Below the pieces are notes generated by a model. That model was not told the DNA's origin and did no database searches. It worked only from the letters and a program-made list of their open reading frames with translations. Positions 12,070 through 23,814 of a stretch of 64,000 nt of DNA are shown piece after piece. Positions within the stretch are counted from its first letter, which is position 1; every line of letters starts with the position of its first letter. Origin of the DNA: Notamacropus eugenii (lineage: Eukaryota > Chordata > Mammalia > Diprotodontia > Macropodidae); assembly GCF_028372415.1 (NCBI RefSeq), contig NC_092874.1:242671461-242735460 (forward strand), given 5' to 3'. The position numbers were made by a program, and so were the translations under genes.

Positions 12070-12770
12070 TCCTTTTTAAATAAAGGAAAAGGTGGCATCA
12101 CCCTAGAGGACAAGCTCCCTGTACATTTGGCAGGCAGCAGCCCACCAAGAAGCACTGTTGCCAGCCTAGGTCTGCATTCATTAGGCAGGAAGTCCCAGAC
12201 CACCCCTTGTGCCCCTGAGGTTACTTTTCCCCTGGCTTAAAACTTGGTTTTCTTTTGAAACAGCCCTGGAAAATGTATCAACTCTGAGGCTCAGTTTTGT
12301 TTTCTAAGGACAGTACAGGAGCAAGCATTCACTGATTCAGGAATGGGCAGAGACGTTTTTGTCCCAGATTCTGTTTGCTTGGTGAATGGATTGAAGTTTG
12401 GGCCTCAAAAGGCAATGTTGCCCAAACTTCTGAGCATCAGCAGGTTGCAGCATGCAGACAGAGCCACCCACACCGTACTTTGCTCACACACCAATCAGTC
12501 TGGGGGTGGCTATGTAGAAGGAATATTTTTTAAAAAAAGCAGCAACAGAAATGTATGTTTCATTTGCCAACAGTTGTATCCTAGATAAACAGTTCAGGTC
12601 CAGGTCCTTGTGAAGTCCTGATTCTCTTAGCTTCCTGTCAAGGAAAATCCTTAACAATGTTACTGATGTTGCTACAAGCCTACCTAACAACTGTGTAAGT
12701 CAACTATCAACTCCTTCTTGACAACCATCATTTTCTCAAGCCAGGACATTCCTGAGAACAATACAGTTCA
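12070..12770. other. Unassigned intergenic DNA
   Basis: About 700 bases of average composition. I see no splice pattern, no known repeat text and no domain in any frame. Confidence 0.4.
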
Positions 12771-12774
12771 TTGG

Positions 12775-12935
12775 ATCATGTATTTAGAGTTAGATGCAGC
12801 ACTAGAAGTTATCTAATTCAAACTCAAACCCATTTTTCAGATAAGAAACTGAGACTCAGAGAGATCATAAAGGTAATTCAAACCCAGCCCTCTGACTTGA
12901 AATCCAGAGCTCTTTCTACTGCGCCATTCTGCCTT
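12775..12935 (-). repeat. MIR3-type SINE fragment
   Basis: The text 'cagataagaaactgagactc', 'agagatcataaaggt' and 'tccagagctctttctactgc' is the complement of a MIR/MIR3 core and head. Confidence 0.65.
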
Positions 12936-13129
12936 TGGTTTACAATGGATTATGTTGATATACATTCCATTCCAAAGAGAGACAAGTTCACTTCACTCCT
13001 TTCCCTAGTTCTAGAAAGTATCCTAATTACTGACACATATTGGCCCTCTGAAAGTGATCTGTGATACATGATAGTAAGAGTACTGCCTGGTAGAGTGTAA
13101 AGAGTTCAGTGGCGTATCAATCATTCAAT

Positions 13130-13615
13130 CAATGCTCTGTCGGCATTCGTATCCCTTCATCACCTAGCCCCCTTTCCAGTCTTCTTATACCTTATTCCTT
13201 GATAAGTACTCTTCAGTTCAGTGAATGACATTGGCTTCCCGGCTTTTTCATAAACAAGATATTACATCTCTGCTCCAGGAATTCTTTCTGGCTGTCTTCC
13301 ATGCCTGGAATGCTCTCCCTCCTACCCTTCTACTACTGACTTTCCTGGTTTCCTTTAAGATGCAACTAAAATCTCACCTTCTACAAGAAGCCTTCCTTGG
13401 TCCCTCTGAATTCCAGTGCCTCCCCTGTGTTAGTTATTTTATCCTGTATATGGCTTGTTTTGCACATACTTATTTGCTTGTTGTGTCCTCCGCATTAGAT
13501 TATAAGCTCATTGGCAAGAGAGACCATCTTTTTCTTCTTTTTGTATCTTCACTGTTTGGTGTAGTGCCTGGTACATAGTAGGCATTTAATAAATTTTTAT
13601 TGATTGAATAAGCAG
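13130..13615 (+). repeat. L2 LINE 3' end
   Basis: About 480 bases of the L2 3' terminus. The text runs 'ccatgcctggaatgctctcc', 'taaaatctcacctt..aagccttcc', 'attagattataagctcattgg' and 'agtgcctggtacatagtagg', with a terminal 'tttaataaatttttattgattg'. The 117-codon open frame over this stretch is part of L2 and not a gene. Confidence 0.85.
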
Positions 13616-13729
13616 TTATTAAGCATTGTTCTACATACTGGGGATATAAATTTTAAGCAGAAATAATATAAAAATAAAAATGTAAATTATATCATTACTC
13701 AAATCATTATTCACTGATTGTGGCACTGA

Positions 13730-13990
13730 TTAACTCGGCTCAGCTCATACAAATCCACTCAGGTTTCTCTGAAATTATGTCTCACTACATTAATGTATCC
13801 GTTTTTTAGCTACTTCCCAACTGTGGAACACTATCTTACTTTCTAGTTCTTTGTCATCATGAATATTTTTGCTGTAAATATTTTCATGCACATAATTCCG
13901 TCTTCTCTTTCTTTGAGTTCTTTGGAATAAAGGCCTAGTAGTGGTATTGCTGGGTCAAAGTATAGCCAAAATTTCTAATAAGCAAATTCA
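13730..13990 (-). mobile_element. L1 ORF2 3' fragment
   Basis: The complement matches late marsupial L1 ORF2: 'tcccaactgtggaacac', 'attcctttgtcatcatgaat'-like text and 'ctagtagtggtattgctgg', followed by 'gtcaaagtatagcc'. The next 360 bases (to 14350) hold a 135-codon open frame with no recognised domain, probably another repeat. Confidence 0.65.
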
Positions 13991-14398
13991 CCAACTTTAC
14001 CAGGGGCAAAAAATTATGGTACAATATTCTAGTTCGTTGAGACCGAAGTCAGAGCTCACCATGGACTGCTTCAAACATTGTGGATCAATTTTTGGAGATT
14101 TAGCTACATTCTTTGCATTGAACTATCTCAAGGGAGCAAGGCTTATCCCTATGCCCTTGCTTGTATGGGCAAAGTCTGTGCACTTAGTCCTGCTCTTAGT
14201 TGTGGCCAAAACTGCAGTATCTGCTGCAGTAACTAGTGACCCAAGAAATTTGGGAACAGTACACAATGAGCATTCCCCCAAATGGGAAGAAGCTTTCCAT
14301 CAATGCCATCACACCAACCTATGGATTCAAGGTCTAGAGAGATACTAAAGGGGCAGGATGGTGACTGAACCTTTGGCCTTATAAGCTTAACACTCACT

Positions 14399-14450
14399 CA
14401 CACACACATACAAACACACACACATGTGTGTGTGTTTGTATGTGTGTGTG
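14399..14450. repeat. 52-bp perfect palindrome of CA/GT
   Basis: Two 26-base arms (14399-14424 and 14425-14450) are exact reverse complements with no spacer. The symmetry includes the interruptions 'catacaaac' and 'gtttgtatg', so it is not simply a CA run next to a GT run. It could extrude as a cruciform. Confidence 0.9.
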
Positions 14451-14467
14451 TGTTATATAATATATAC

Positions 14468-14592
14468 GGGAGGAGAAAGTGAGGCTGGTGACCTTGCACA
14501 GCCCTCTCTCACTCAGAACAAAGTCAAGTGCAAGTCATGTCATCATTTCTCTGATGTCATGGTCCTCTTCAAAACTGAAGGACTAACACAAC
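14468..14592 (+). mobile_element. MAR1-like SINE tail
   Basis: A nearly consensus copy of the RTE-related tail: 'aggagaaagtgaggctggtg', 'acaaagtcaagtgcaagtc', 'tctctgatgtcatggtcctc'. The upstream head is missing; the palindrome and a TA run precede it. Confidence 0.75.
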
Positions 14593-14754
14593 CTATGAGT
14601 AGACCCAGATGCTTGAATGGGGACCCAGCTAGCTGGGTAACTCAGCTCATCTTCTCTCTCAACCTAGTCCTCTCCCCTTCCTTCTCCTCTCCAAAACAAG
14701 GTAAATTTTGATGTCCAGAAGTTGCCCAGTTGACTTGGGATACACTGGCTAGAT

Positions 14755-14835
14755 TTCTTCATTTCTTTCTTCCTTCCTTTCTTCCTTCCTTCCTTTCTCT
14801 CTCTCTTTCTCTCTCTTTCTCTCTCTGTCTCTTTC

Positions 14836-14926
<91 letters not shown>

Positions 14927-14950
14927 TTCTTTCTATCTTTCTTTCTTTCC
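14755..14950. repeat. (CT)n / CTTT pyrimidine tract
   Basis: A pyrimidine tract of about 195 bases, mixing CTTT, CT and CTGT units. Frames across it give Leu-Ser or Arg-Glu strings and are not genes. Confidence 0.95.
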
Positions 14951-15276
14951 TCCCCTAAAGCCTTAGACCCAGTGTCCTCTGAAGCCCATGGATTCAAGAA
15001 CAATTTATCCCTGCTCAACCTCCACTAAATGGTTGTTTTTGACCATCCTGGTTTAAAGTAAAGGATAATAGTAACATTTTCTCTTCTAAACAACAATCCT
15101 GAGGCCCCTGCTCCTCCCGTGGTGATTTCTCTATTTCACTATTCTTTCTTTTTTATTAAAAGGACCATCCCTCTGACAACTTTTTAAAGATGCCTATTCA
15201 CTGAATGGGCATTACCTCACTTTAAGTGAGTACCTGAAAAGGCATTAGCTTAAAAGACCAAGGTCTCCCATAACCT

Positions 15277-15450
15277 CCTGGGCCATCTCTAGCCATTCTG
15301 ATCAATATCTGGCCACTGAATCCAGATGGTTCAGGAGGAGAAAGTGAGGTTGGTGACCTTGTACCTCACTCAAAACAAAGTCAAGTACAAGTCACGTCAT
15401 AATCTCTCTGATATCATGGTCCTCTTAAAAAATGAAGGATGAACACAACA
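15277..15450 (+). mobile_element. MAR1-like SINE tail
   Basis: Contains 'ctgggccatctctagccatt', 'tatctggccactgaatcc', 'aagtgaggttggtgacctt' and 'tgatatcatggtcctctt', so it extends further 5' in the tail than the copy at 14468. Confidence 0.75.
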
Positions 15451-15554
15451 ATGTACACACATATGTGTATATTACAAATATTACATGTTTGTGTGTATGC
15501 CATTACTACAAAAGTTCAAAGCTTTGGAAGTGTAGGTTGAATCAGCTCCCAGCA

Positions 15555-15960
15555 CTCTATTTTTAAAATTATTTTTGATTAATGACATTTATTTTCTCTC
15601 CTTCCCACCTCTTCCCTCACTGAAAAAAGAACAGAAACACCAAATTCTTATAAGAAATATGACTACTCAAGTAAAATATACTATCACATTGGCCAGGCCC
15701 ATCGTTCTGTACATTCAGTCCATCAACTCTCTGTCAGAAGGTTGGTAATCATCATCAGTGCTCTAAAATCATGGTTCTTCATGTGTAGATCCTCAAATCT
15801 TTGATCCCCATGCTACAATTGGCTTCTGTATTTCAACTTTCCGTTCCTGCATCTGAATATCCTTTGTCTTTGATCCTTGGATTTTGGTTATCAGGAAAAT
15901 CTCAGGATCTCAACTCAGTTTTTGGCTTATGGTCACATTGATCCCTGTCCATACTGTGTC
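15555..15960 (-). mobile_element. Diverged L1 3' UTR-type fragment
   Basis: Text such as 'gacatttattttctctccttc', 'cacattggccaggccca' and 'catcaactctctgtcag' matches a common marsupial L1 3' sequence read on the minus strand. A small piece of the same sequence lies at 55365-55480. Confidence 0.55.
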
Positions 15961-16515
15961 TCCTTTCCTCAAGGCAGGTTACTTTCCTTATGTGTCCTAA
16001 ACAGCAACATAATCAGTTAATGACTTTGCTCAGTGTGTTCATCTGATAAATATTTCTTGAGCACAGAGCATTGTACTAAACACTGAGGTGATACAAGCTT
16101 TAGATAATATACATTCCCTGGCATCCACTGTCTAGTTGAAAAGGAAAACAAACACATTGACTTTTAGTAGATTAAAAAATGGACTTTGAATCCAAAAGGC
16201 AAATATGTAGAAGGAAGGGATGATAGAAAAACAGAATTAGAAAAAGCATGGTAGTCAGAGGGCATATATCAAGTTTGGGGGGCAAAAAGTAGACTATTTT
16301 TCCTGTATAGACTATTTAATGGGTAGCTGAATGATATCACTCCCATAGCAGGCAAAAGTGAAATAACACTTCCCCCTCTGTCTCCAAACTAGAAATAGTC
16401 CTTTCTTCTACAGGTATCTCACTTCTTTTTATCTCTCTTGTTCACTTGTATTCAGTTTGTGTTATAGGTATTCATTTTCTTGCCTTATCTTTTCAGCTAC
16501 ATTTTGGGTTTTTTT

Positions 16516-16640
16516 GCGTGTTCGCCCTTCATTTTTGAAGAAGACCATGACATCAGAGAAATGATGACTTTGTAAGTTCCTTGAAGATAAAGGTCGTATC
16601 CTCTTCATTTTTCTTGCTCAACACTTGAGAAATAAATTTT
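16516..16640. repeat. Fragments of MAR1/RTE tail (minus) and L2-like tail (plus)
   Basis: 16516-16572 is the reverse of the RTE-type tail end ('ttgaagaagaccatgacatc'). It runs straight into 'gtaagttccttgaagataaagg', which resembles an L2 3' end on the plus strand. Between 15960 and 16516 I recognise nothing. Confidence 0.5.
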
Positions 16641-16837
16641 ATTGCATTATAGAGGCTAGTTATTGAAAGCCACTTGTAGTTCAAGACTCAAGTTATAAAT
16701 CCATTATAAGATAAATGCCTTAAAATGGAAAGCAAAATGCTTCCTGTTAACATTTCTAATTTCAAGAGAAATCAGATTAATAATATAGGCTATGTTATTT
16801 GATATTAGTGTAGCAAAAGCAGTCTACCACATATGTA

Positions 16838-17555
16838 TGAGGTGTCACATGTGGTTCATAGGGAGACATCTCTAATGGTGTCTCCACCACTATCCACCAC
16901 TCCATCCTTCTCCAAGAAAGATTTATGTTCCTGCCAGAAAGGGAAGCATATGATTGGGACCAGAGTTTGCTCTCCTCTCCTCATAGAGAGAGAGAGCATT
17001 AGGCTAAAATTATATCTATCTGCTCCCTTAAATATTATTAGTCTAAGGTAGGTAGTTTTCAAGTTAAGGTTAAACTCATGATCATTGCTCCTTAATGAGG
17101 AAAAGAGTACACCAACCTTTATATTCAAGACTTAACTCCCTGCTCACCAAATATTAGTTCAACAATGAACACACACATAGCAAATAGCAAAGAAATCCAT
17201 TTATCCAAGTCAATAACAAAACCGAAATCAGAAAAAGTATAGAGGATATGTACTATATGACTCAAAGTGAAAGAGTTCTCTCATTGGCAATCAAGGTAGC
17301 ACAACCAAAAGAGAGAATCCCAGATCTCACTCCAGAAGAAAATTCCCTAAAGTTTCTAGTATTATAAACCAAGGATAGGGACATGATGGAGACTGCTTAC
17401 TCCATTCATGTCATTGTCTAAAGAGAGATTGTGGCACCACAAATCTTCTCTCTTGAAACTGAAAGCCAAAAGAATGTCCAAAATGTAGAGGCTGGATTTC
17501 TCTTCTCTCTTATTCTTGCCAACTCCACCCTGACCTTCATACAGTTGTAGCACTG
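16838..17555. repeat. Unclassified dispersed repeat, copy B
   Basis: The partner of 745-1480, in the same orientation and with many small differences, so both copies are old. It has no CA microsatellite where copy A has one. Neither copy has a long coding frame. See copy A for the shared blocks. Confidence 0.55.
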
Positions 17556-17780
17556 ATCTTCACCAATGAAGAAAGAGTTCTATACCAACAGGTTTTGAGA
17601 TTGGAGTTACACAACTATTAATACAATTTTTCTGAGGTCTTCTGCTAATGAGACTTCAAAATGTTGTGTATGTACATATATACACACACTAGAACTGTCA
17701 AAGATATTATCATAGAGAAATTATAACTTAAAATTATAATTGAAAAGGATTAAAAGTTCAGTCTTATTTAATGTGAATTG

Positions 17781-18055
17781 GCAATGTGGCACAGTGCTGG
17801 TCTTGGAACCAGGAAGACCTAGATTCCAGTTCTCCCTCAGACATTTACTGGCTGTGTGACCTTGACCTTGAACACATCACATAGCCTCAGATTCCTCATC
17901 TATAAAGTGGAGAGAGCAAGAGTATCTATCTCACAGGGTTATTAGGAGGGTGAAATGAGATAATACTTGTAAAGTACCATGTAAAGCTTAATGTACTACA
18001 TAGATCCAAGTTATTATCATAACCACCACCACCACCACCATCATCATCATTACTG
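17781..18055 (+). mobile_element. MON1/MIR-type CORE-SINE with trinucleotide tail
   Basis: A tRNA-like head ('ggcacagtgctggtcttgga', 'gaccttgaacacatcac') is followed by the MIR core 'atctatctcacagggttatt' and 'gaaatgagataatacttgtaaag'. It ends in a CCA/CAT trinucleotide run (18022-18051). Confidence 0.75.
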
Positions 18056-18394
18056 AGCCTAATCCCCTCATATTATGGATGAGAACCCTTGTCCAAGGTA
18101 ATACACTGAATACTGTCTGAGGTAATATCTGTTACACATAGATTAAATTAATTTTCTTTTTAAAAAAGCAGTGAAGTAGTCCTTGAGATCTAATTGGTTC
18201 AGGGGACTAAGTCTTCATGAGTAATATAGAATTCTTTTTTGAAAATTGCACATTGCTATTAGTAAAACATTCTTGAGAATGCATCCTCAACATGTATATC
18301 ATTAAGTATACAATATATGTCTGTTGGCTACTGTATTGATAATTGAGTACATAAAAATTTTCCTCAAAATAATATTTTTGGAGGATGAAATAAA

Positions 18395-18750
18395 GATGAA
18401 ATAATACTTTATCCTAGAGTCAATAAATAACCCCCTGAGTTTCTTGAATAGAAGAGTGGTATGATCCAACTGGCACTTTAGGAAAATTTCTTTATCAGTT
18501 GTGTGGAGGATGCCCAGAAAACAGCAGACCTGAGACATGAAGACTAATCAAGAGGATACTGCAGATCTTCAGGCAAAAGGTAAAGAAAGCTTGAATGGAG
18601 AAATGCCCAAGATTTGGCAACTAATTGGTATATGGCTGGGGGGGAGGGGTGGCAGGAGAAGGAGACTGGTGAAGCACATCTAGGTTGTGAAGTAGGTAAG
18701 TGGAAGGATTAGTGTCTTTGTCAGAAATATCAATGAGTGGTAGTAAGGTA
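18395..18750 (+). repeat. 3' half of abundant marsupial repeat
   Basis: Shows the diagnostic order 'tggtatgatccaactggcac', 'tttaggaaaatttctttatcag', 'gtgtggaggatg' and 'aatcaagaggatactgcag'. This is the distal half of the family whose opening appears at 1535, 26620 and 35655. The family name is not certain. Confidence 0.5.
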
Positions 18751-18939
18751 GAAACAATACTTATCAGCAATATAATTCTCCACCTTGCCCAAAATAAAAT
18801 GTTGAGTCAATTTTTACCAAGACTTGATTGATTCTGCGAATAAGTACCAAACTCTTGGTGCATTTTCGTGGTCCCCTAAAGAAATAAAAGGGACTGTTCA
18901 TGAGCTTGAGTGTCCTTCAGACATTGCAAATGTCCCACA

Positions 18940-20368
18940 GCAAAATGACACTACCATCATTAATAAATTAATAAATATACTGGGAGCTAGTTTTTCAAAC
19001 AGATAAATCATTAGCTAATTTGATTTTATAAAAGACAGAAGAAAACAATATTAAGAGTATCAAAAAGGAAAAAAAAGAAAACTCATTAAAATGAAATTAT
19101 TAGAAAATATTTTCTTAGCTTGTCAACCAAACTAATAATTTAAATGAAATGGATAAATAGGTGCAAAAATATGAAATGATCAGATTAACAGAATAAGAAA
19201 AAGATAATTAAAATAATTCAATATCAGAAAATCAATAAATATTACATACCTACTATGTCTGTGCTAAGGGCTGAAATTGAAAAAGAAACAAAGAAAAACA
19301 AGTAGTTGAAAAGAAAAAGAAATTTAACAAGACACAAATGAACTCTGAAAAGAAAAAAAATCTCTGTGCCAGATGAATCTATGAGCAAGTTCTGTCAAAT
19401 ATCTAAAGAATAATAAATTCCAATATCATATAAACTCTAAAAATAAAAAAGAAGAAAACCTAAGTAATTCTTTCTATGGAACAAATATATCCTTAATACC
19501 TATACAAAGGAAAGTTAAAAGGGAAAAGAAAGAAAACTGTAGACCAACATCCCTAGTGAATATTGATGTAAAAAAATTAAATAAAAAATTTAGCAAAGAA
19601 ATTATAACATATCAAAAAGACTGTTCTCTGTGACCAGGTATTATTTATACCAGAAATGCAAATCTGGTTCAATATGATCATATATATAAACAATATCAAT
19701 AATAAAATTGAAACTATATTAATGTATCAATAGATACAGGAATAGCTTTTGAGAAAATTTAATATTCATTTCTGGTATAGGAAAAAACACTAAAAATAAT
19801 AGTAATGAGTATTTCTTTGCTTAATATTGTAAATAGCATATATCTAAAATGAAGAATCAGCATTATATCTGATAGAGATAAGTTAGAAACCTACCTGGCC
19901 AATCAGTGAGAAAAAATTAGAATTGCCGCATTAAAAAAGTGAATATTCAATAAATATAAAACCCCCCACTTCTGGGATTAGGATTCATAGAAGGTGTTAA
20001 AATAAAAACAACCAGAAAACAGTCTGGCAGAAATTAGTTTTAGACAAAAGTTCTCACACCATGTACCATAATGAGGTATGAAAGAACATTTAAAAATCGC
20101 ATACTAAACAAATTAGAGAAAGAATGAAGAAAGTACCTTTTGTAACTATGGATAGGGAATGAGTTCATGGCCAAATAAGGCACAGATAGATTTATGGCAG
20201 GTAAAAGAGACAATTTCAATATTGCATAAAATGTAAAAGTTTTCACACAAAAATAATTCAATGTTGTTAATATTGTTAACATTAGAAATGAGTTGACTGG
20301 AGAAAATATTTATAGGAAATTTCTCTGATAAAGGATTAATATTAAAGATGAATAAAGAATCAATTCTG
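18940..20368 (+). mobile_element. Old L1 ORF2 fragment, left part (split by younger L1)
   Basis: The sequence follows L1 ORF2 through the reverse-transcriptase region, for example 'agaccaacatccctagtgaa' then 'attatttataccagaaatgc', and toward the C-terminal end ('ctctgataaaggattaat'). Many substitutions and small gaps show great age. It stops at the 15-base target copy 20354-20368 and resumes at 23815. Confidence 0.8.
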
Positions 20369-23300
20369 GAGGGGGTGGAGCCAAGATAGCATAGTAGAAG
20401 CAGGGACTTGCCTGAGCTCTACTTCCAAATCCCTCAAAATACCTGTAAAAAATGTCTCTAAACAAATCCTAGAGCAGTAGAAGCCACAAAATGACAGAGT
20501 GAAGCAGATTTACAGTCCAAGACAATCTGGAAGACCAACAGAAAGGGTCTATAACACCAGGATCAGAGCAGAGCACAGCTAAGCATGGGCCATGCTGGCA
20601 CAGACAGGACTGGAGCAGGCCTCAGAGTGCTGAATCACTGGCAGCTGTATCAGTTTCCAGACTTCTGTAATGGCAATCAAATTAGGATCTTTTGCTGTAT
20701 TTGTTTTACTAAAAGTGCCTCTGATTGATTATCATGATTGAGGAGGATCTCTCCCACCCATTGATGGGCCTGCCCATTGTGGGAAGCTCAATTAGGGGAA
20801 TTGTTTTGTAGGAGGGTCCCAAGTACCTTTTGTTTTTTCTATTGAGGCCCTGGGTCAGAAAGTTATGCCCTCTGGCTCTAAAAAGTGTATAAATATTCTG
20901 AGGGTAAAGTTTTACTTTGTCAGTTTAGTTTTTGGAAGAAGGTCTGTGTGCCAGATGAGACTCTCAGAAGCTACTAAGCAGCCCTTAGGTTTTTTTTGAA
21001 AACCCAGATGTTGGCACTTCCCTCTCTGGTAAAGATGTGTGCATGTTAATGGTCAGGCAATTTGGAAGCACTATCTGTTGATTTTTGATTTCTCTGAAAT
21101 TTTGACTTTGATTTTCTCTGATACCTGTGCTTGATTAAAATGATTAACGTTGTCTTTCCTTTTATGAATGCATATATAAGAACCTGTTATAACAGGGCCC
21201 CCTGTATATGTTGGAGTGCTTACTGATACAACTTCTCAACCCACAAACGCCAAAGACAGTTTCAAAGGTCAGTGGGAAAGCTCTCTCTCCTGGGTAAGAG
21301 AGAAATGTGGTCTGGTTCCAGTCCCAGCCCCAGGATGGCTGAAGCCACTGCTGCAGTGCTGGCTGCTTCTGGAGCTCTCAGCCTACAGACAGTGGAAGAA
21401 TCTAGCAGCTGATATGGGTCACAGTCCTGGAGCAAGGAGGAGTGCTGGTGTGGCAGAGCTGGTGGCAGCTGTGGAGAGGGAATTCTATTTGCATTTCTAG
21501 GGCAGAAAAGAGTGCTTATGGTTGCTCACAGACAAGAGTGCAGGCTAGGAGAGGAGTAACCACCTCTCCTTTGATCATACTACTTTGGAGGAACTGAGAA
21601 TTTGCAGGTCCCTAGAGATATCTCTGAAAACAGCTGCACAAAACCCCTAAAACTTGGGGCAGTACACCCTCCACTTAACAAATAGGTCAAAAGTAAAGTA
21701 ATTGGCTGGAAAAATGATCAAAAAAGAGGGGAAAATAAGACTATAGAAGGTTACCTTCTCAGAGAAAAAATATTTTCTTATGACAAGGAAGATCAAAGCA
21801 CACCACTGTAGGAAGAAAGCAAAGTCAAGACTCCTATATTCAAAGACTCCAAGAAAAATATGAAATGGTCTCAGGCTGTAGAAGAGCTCAAAAAGGATTT
21901 TGAAAATCAAGTAAGAGAAGTGGAGGAAAAATTGGGAAGAGAAATAAGAGTGATGCAAGAAAATCATGAAAAATGAATCAACAGCTTGCTAAAGGAGACC
22001 CAAAAAATGCTGAAGAAAATAACACCTTAAAAATAGACTAACCCAAATGGCAAAAAAAGTCCAAATAGCCATTGAAGATAAGAATGCCTTAAAAAGCAGA
22101 AGTGGCCAAATGGAAAAGGAGGTCCAAAAGCTCACTGGAGAAGATAATTCTTTCAAAATTAGAATGGAGCAAATGGAAACTGACAACTTTATGAGAAATC
22201 AAGAAATTATAAAACAAAACCAAAAGAATGAAAAAATAGAAGACAATGTGAAATATCTCATTAGAAAAACAACTAACCAGGAAAATAGATCCAGGAGAGA
22301 TAATATAAAAATTACTGGTCTACCTAAAAAACATGATAAAAAAGAACCTAGACATCACCTTTCAAGAAATTATCAAGGAAAACTACCCTGATATACTAGA
22401 ACCATAAGGTAAAATAGAAATGGAAAGAATCCACCAACCTCCTGAGAGAAATCCCAAAAGGAAAACTCCTAGGAATATTGTAGCCAAATTCCAGAGTTCC
22501 TAGGTCAAGGAGATAATATTTCAAGCAGCCAGAAAGAAACAATCCAAGTATTGTGGAAACACAATGAAGATAACAGAGGATTTAGTAACTTCTACACTAA
22601 GGGAACAAAGGGCTTAGAATACAATATTCCAGAGGTAAAAGTAGCTAGGATTAAAACCAAGAATCACCTATCCAGCAAAACTGAGTATAATACTTCAGGG
22701 GCAAAAATTGAATTTAAATGAAATAGATGACTTCTAAGAATTCTTGTTGAAAAGATTAAAGCTGAATAGAAAACTGGACTCTCAAATACAAAAAATCAAG
22801 AGAAACATGAAAAGGTAAACAGAAAAGAGAAGCCATAAGGGACTCATTAAAGTGGAACTGTTTACATTCCTACATAGAAAGATAATATTTGTAACTCATG
22901 TGACCGTTCTCAATATTAGGGTAGTTAGAAGGAATGTGTTTGTGTGTGTTATATGTGTAGGTAAGTACACACACATACAGAAAGCTCAGGGTGAGTTGAA
23001 TATGAAGAGTAGATACCTAAAAAATAAAATTGTTGAGAGGAATGTACTAGGAAAAAGAAAAAAGGAGAGGTAGAATGTAATAAATCATCTCACATAAAAG
23101 AGGCAAGAAAGAGCTTTAACAATGGAGGGGAAGAAGTGGGAAGTAAGAGGGAGTAAATGAGCTTTACTCTCATCAGATTTGGCTTAAGGAAGGAATAGCA
23201 CACATTCAATTGGGTATGGAAATCTATCTTACCCTACAAGAAGGCAGAGGGAAAGGGTATGGGAGAGGGAGGATAATAGAAGGGAAGGCAAATTGGGGGA

Positions 23301-23814
23301 AGGGGTAATCAGAAACAAACCTTATTGTAGGGGAACAGGTCAAGAGAGAGAATGGAATAAATGGAGGGCAGGATAGGATAAAGGGAAATGTGGTTAGTCT
23401 TTCACAACATGACTAACATGACTGTTATGGAAGTGTTTCACATGGCTACACATGTATGACCTATATCAAACTGCTTGCTTTCTTAATGAAGGTGGGTGGG
23501 GAAGGAGGAAGGGAGAGAATGTGGAACTCAAAATTTTAAAAATGAATGTTCAAAATTGCTTTTGCATGCAATTGGGACATAAGTTGTACAGGCAATAGGG
23601 TATAGAAGTCTATCTTGCCCTGCAAGAAAATAGAGGGGAGGGGAGTGGGAGAAGGGGATGATATAAGGGAGGGCAGATTGAGGAAAGGGGTGATTGAGGT
23701 GCATACTGTCCTGTGGTGGGGGAGGGGAAAGATGTGGAGAAAATTTGTAATTCAAAATCTTGTGGAAGTGAATGTTGAAAACTGGAAATAAATAAACAAT
23801 ATTAATACTAAAAA
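20369..23814 (+). mobile_element. ORF1-only L1 (half-L1 / HAL1-like), inserted in old L1
   Basis: It begins with the typical marsupial L1 5' end ('ggagccaagatagcatagtag'). The 5' UTR is interrupted by a solo LTR at 20666-21230. ORF1 then runs from about 21860 to 22850 (coiled coil, then 'RSRRDNIKITGLPKKHDKK', then the C-terminal RNA-binding part). The purine-rich inter-ORF region follows, and the sequence then jumps directly to 3' UTR text ('tatgacctatatcaaactgc') near 23390-23440; ORF2 is absent. Two 3' UTR-like modules and an A-rich tail end the element. Flanking 15-base copies lie at 20354-20368 and 23815-23829. Confidence 0.8.
20666..21230 (+). mobile_element. Solo LTR of an endogenous retrovirus
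   Basis: A 565-base segment begins TGTAATGG and ends GATACA. It interrupts otherwise continuous L1 5' UTR text and is flanked by exact 5-base copies (acttc at 20661-20665 and 21231-21235). A TATA-like box (20888-20894) and a polyadenylation-like ATTAAA (21134-21139) give a U3-R-U5 order on the plus strand. No internal retroviral region is present, so this is a solo LTR left after recombination. The 5-base duplication and TG..CA ends are typical of retroviral integration; the exact family is not determined. It must be younger than the half-L1 around it. Confidence 0.8.

Noticed and set aside
13225-13578. 117-codon open frame that reads like a protein with a conserved W-N-A-L-P motif
   Set aside because: It is part of the L2 3' region; the motif belongs to the repeat.
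13941-14348. 135-codon open frame with varied composition
   Set aside because: I find no domain, splice signals or homology I can recall, and it overlaps an L1 fragment at its start; probably repeat-derived.
22047-22391. 114-codon frame with coiled-coil character
   Set aside because: It is L1 ORF1 of the half-L1 element, interrupted relative to a full ORF1.
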